Notes under the pieces: model-generated
Told to the model about the DNA's origin: nothing
The model's input: the letters and a program-made list of their open reading frames with translations, nothing else
Databases searched by the model: none
In this document: one piece after another, positions 20,432-21,530 of the stretch
How the letters are laid out: every line of letters starts with the position of its first letter
Position numbering within the stretch: position 1 is the stretch's first letter
NCBI GenBank assembly: GCA_037440765.1
Contig: JBBITL010000075.1
Span: 1 to 21,530, forward strand
Length of the DNA: 21,530 bases
Direction of reading: 5' to 3'
Origin: DTKY01 sp037440765
GTDB lineage: Bacteria; Acidobacteriota; Terriglobia; Bryobacterales; Bryobacteraceae
Program-made: the position numbers and the translations under genes

Positions 20432-20766
20432 GCCATGCACGCCTCCGTCCAGACACCGCGCAGGGTGCGATCCACGACCTGCCACTGCCGCCTGTGCGCC
20501 GCCAGGTGCGCCCGGCCCTCTTTCGTGAGGCGGTAGTATCTGCGCCTGCGGCCGCTCTGGGAGGTGGACCACTTCGCCGCGACAAGACCTTGGCGTTCAA
20601 GCCGGTGCAGCACCGGATAGAGCATGCCGTCGGTCCACTCCAGGTGCCCGCCTGACAGTTCGGCCACCCGCTTGATGATGGCGTAGCCGTAGCTGTCGCC
20701 TTCGGCAAGGATGGCGAGCACGAGCGGCGTGGCGGAAGCAGCAACCAGGTCCTTGCTCATGTCCAT
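20428..20766 (-). CDS. PadR-family transcriptional regulator
   Basis: 112 aa, the usual length of small PadR proteins. It has the winged-helix core LVLAILAEGDSYGYAIIKRV, the recognition region GHLEWTDGMLYPVLHRLERQGL, the wing SGRRRRYYRLTKEG and a short C-terminal dimerisation helix. PadR proteins are dimeric repressors that often control their own operon and an adjacent membrane protein or exporter. Here the membrane-protein gene overlaps by 4 nt (ATGA), so the two are coexpressed. The start is ATG at 20766 or ATG at 20760; both are preceded by only a few transcribed bases from the TATAAT box at 20782-20777, suggesting near-leaderless translation. The dyad on that promoter suggests autoregulation. 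Confidence 0.92.
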   Translation of the reverse strand: MDMSKDLVAASATPLVLAILAEGDSYGYAIIKRVAELSGGHLEWTDGMLYPVLHRLERQGLVAAKWSTSQSGRRRRYYRLTKEGRAHLAAHRRQWQVVDRTLRGVWTEACMA

Positions 20767-20805
20767 ACGTAGAAGTATTATACGTGACGGTTCTAGGTAT
20801 ATCAA
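20767..20805 (-). promoter_or_regulatory. Near-consensus promoter of the PadR operon with overlapping dyad
   Basis: On the minus strand TTGATA (20805-20800) and TATAAT (20782-20777) are 17 bp apart, the best sigma-70 promoter in the window. An inverted repeat ACGTA-N9-TACGT (20785-20767) covers the -10 box and the expected start site near 20770. ACGTAT also occurs as a direct repeat. A PadR dimer binding here would switch off its own operon, as is usual in this family. Confidence 0.6.
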
Positions 20806-20890
20806 GAGCCCGGCCGATCGCCTCGATCGATGGGAGCAGGCGGGATATCCGGCAACCGCGCGGAGTCTGCCCGTTGCGCCCCCGGTTCGC

Positions 20891-20896
20891 TACAAT
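20891..20896 (+). promoter_or_regulatory. Candidate -10 box for the SurA-like gene
   Basis: TACAAT lies 13 nt before the ATG at 20910. Transcription would start near 20903, leaving a leader of only about 7 nt. No Shine-Dalgarno is visible, so the mRNA may be leaderless. Confidence 0.35.
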
Positions 20897-20909
20897 ACGG
20901 TTTCACGCC

Positions 20910-21530
20910 ATGTTGAAGAAAGTGTCTGTTTTCGGGGTTCTGGCCTGCCTGATGCTGGCGGCGGCCTGCCGAAGATCGCCGCCTGCCAATGAAGCGGCCA
21001 GGGTCAACAACCGCGTCATCACTTACGCGGAGCTGGACAAGCAGTACGCCACCAGTTTCCCCCAGGCCGAGGGCGACACCGAGTCGAGCGAAGACCTGGT
21101 CACCATCCAGAAGGTCGAAGTCCTGCGCGTGATGATCGACAGCGAGATCATGCTGCAACGCGCCGAGAAGCTCGGCCTGATGGCCACCGACTCCGACGTG
21201 GAAACCAAGTTCAACGAACTCAGAGCGCTCGCCACCCAGGAGGAGTTTCAGCGGCAGCTTAACGAGCGCAAACTGACCGCCGAGGATCTCAAGGCGCAGC
21301 TTCGAAGAGAGCTCAGCGTGCAGAAGTTGTTCAACAAGGAGATCACCAGCCGCATCAATGTGACCGACAAGGATGTGGCCGACTTCTACAGCGCCAACCG
21401 CGAAAGCTTCAACCTCGCCGAGCCGCAGGTGCATCTTGCCCAGTTGCTGGTCACCCCGAACCCCGACCCCAACGTCAGGAACTTGAAGGGCGACAAAGCG
21501 CAGAACGACGAACAGGCCAGGAAGAAGATC
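20910..21530 (+). CDS. SurA/parvulin-type peptidyl-prolyl isomerase lipoprotein, 5' part (cut by window end)
   Basis: The first 207 codons are present and the frame is open to the last base. A signal peptide (LKKVSVFGVLACLMLAAAC) ends in a lipobox-like AAAC, so the protein is probably a periplasm-facing lipoprotein. A SurA-like N-terminal chaperone domain follows: ARVNNRVITYAELDKQYA, then a helical stretch with LRVMIDSEIMLQRAEKLGL and LKAQLRRELSVQKLFNKEI, and the INVTDKDVADFYSANRESF motif. EPQVHLAQLLV at about residue 170 marks the start of the rotamase (PpiC) domain, which continues beyond the window. Its role is likely folding of outer-membrane or exported proteins. The gene is divergent from padR. 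Confidence 0.85.
   Translation, partial: MLKKVSVFGVLACLMLAAACRRSPPANEAARVNNRVITYAELDKQYATSFPQAEGDTESSEDLVTIQKVEVLRVMIDSEIMLQRAEKLGLMATDSDVETKFNELRALATQEEFQRQLNERKLTAEDLKAQLRRELSVQKLFNKEITSRINVTDKDVADFYSANRESFNLAEPQVHLAQLLVTPNPDPNVRNLKGDKAQNDEQARKKI

Overview
This window is high-GC bacterial chromosome with dense coding on both strands. I infer an acidobacterium of the Solibacter/Bryobacter group (Bryobacterales). The reasons are gene families common in that lineage: a carboxypeptidase-regulatory-like/TPR protein, a PadR regulator overlapping a permease-prefix/DUF4153 membrane protein, and an ECF sigma / HxxxCxxC anti-sigma / TonB-receptor cluster. Recurring TACAAT, TATACT or TATAAT -10 boxes close to start codons fit as well. 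No rRNA, tRNA, CRISPR array, insertion sequence or phage gene was seen.

Left third (1-7.4 kb). A truncated minus-strand gene for an exported or membrane protein runs off the left edge. Next come a RibB-type riboflavin gene whose GTP cyclohydrolase II half has lost catalytic motifs, a 167-aa orphan, and a Y-family polymerase homologue with both SIDE-motif acids replaced but a clamp-binding motif kept. A near-perfect palindrome sits at the start of that polymerase-like gene. A HemG-like flavodoxin with a Tat-type leader, an exported TPR protein and a 661-aa orphan follow.

Middle (7.4-16.7 kb). A solo cyclic-nucleotide-binding domain protein and a solo PilZ protein lie on the minus strand, divergent from an alginate-export-type outer-membrane beta-barrel. 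This suggests nucleotide second-messenger control of polysaccharide export. A 131-bp nested inverted repeat, probably a dispersed REP-like element, separates the porin from the most striking locus. That locus is a two-gene minus-strand operon encoding a membrane-anchored SPFH/flotillin-like protein and a 1872-residue protein. I read the large protein as a degenerate fold-type-I aminotransferase, an apparently complete aminotransferase (Schiff-base Lys616), and a divergent phosphoenolpyruvate-carboxylase-like domain. PEPC makes oxaloacetate and an aspartate aminotransferase consumes it, so the fusion may be a membrane-scaffolded PEP-to-aspartate-type channel or a repurposed derivative. This is the best candidate in the window for an undescribed system.

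Right third (16.7-21.5 kb). An ECF sigma factor is followed by remnants of its anti-sigma gene and of a TonB-dependent receptor. Both are internally deleted and frameshifted, and the receptor also carries an in-frame TGA, so this looks like a decaying transport/signalling cassette. Next is the PadR-DUF4153 operon with a near-consensus promoter overlapped by a dyad. Divergent from it is the start of a SurA/parvulin-type lipoprotein gene cut by the right edge.

All function assignments rest on motif reading by eye. No database search or structure prediction was available.
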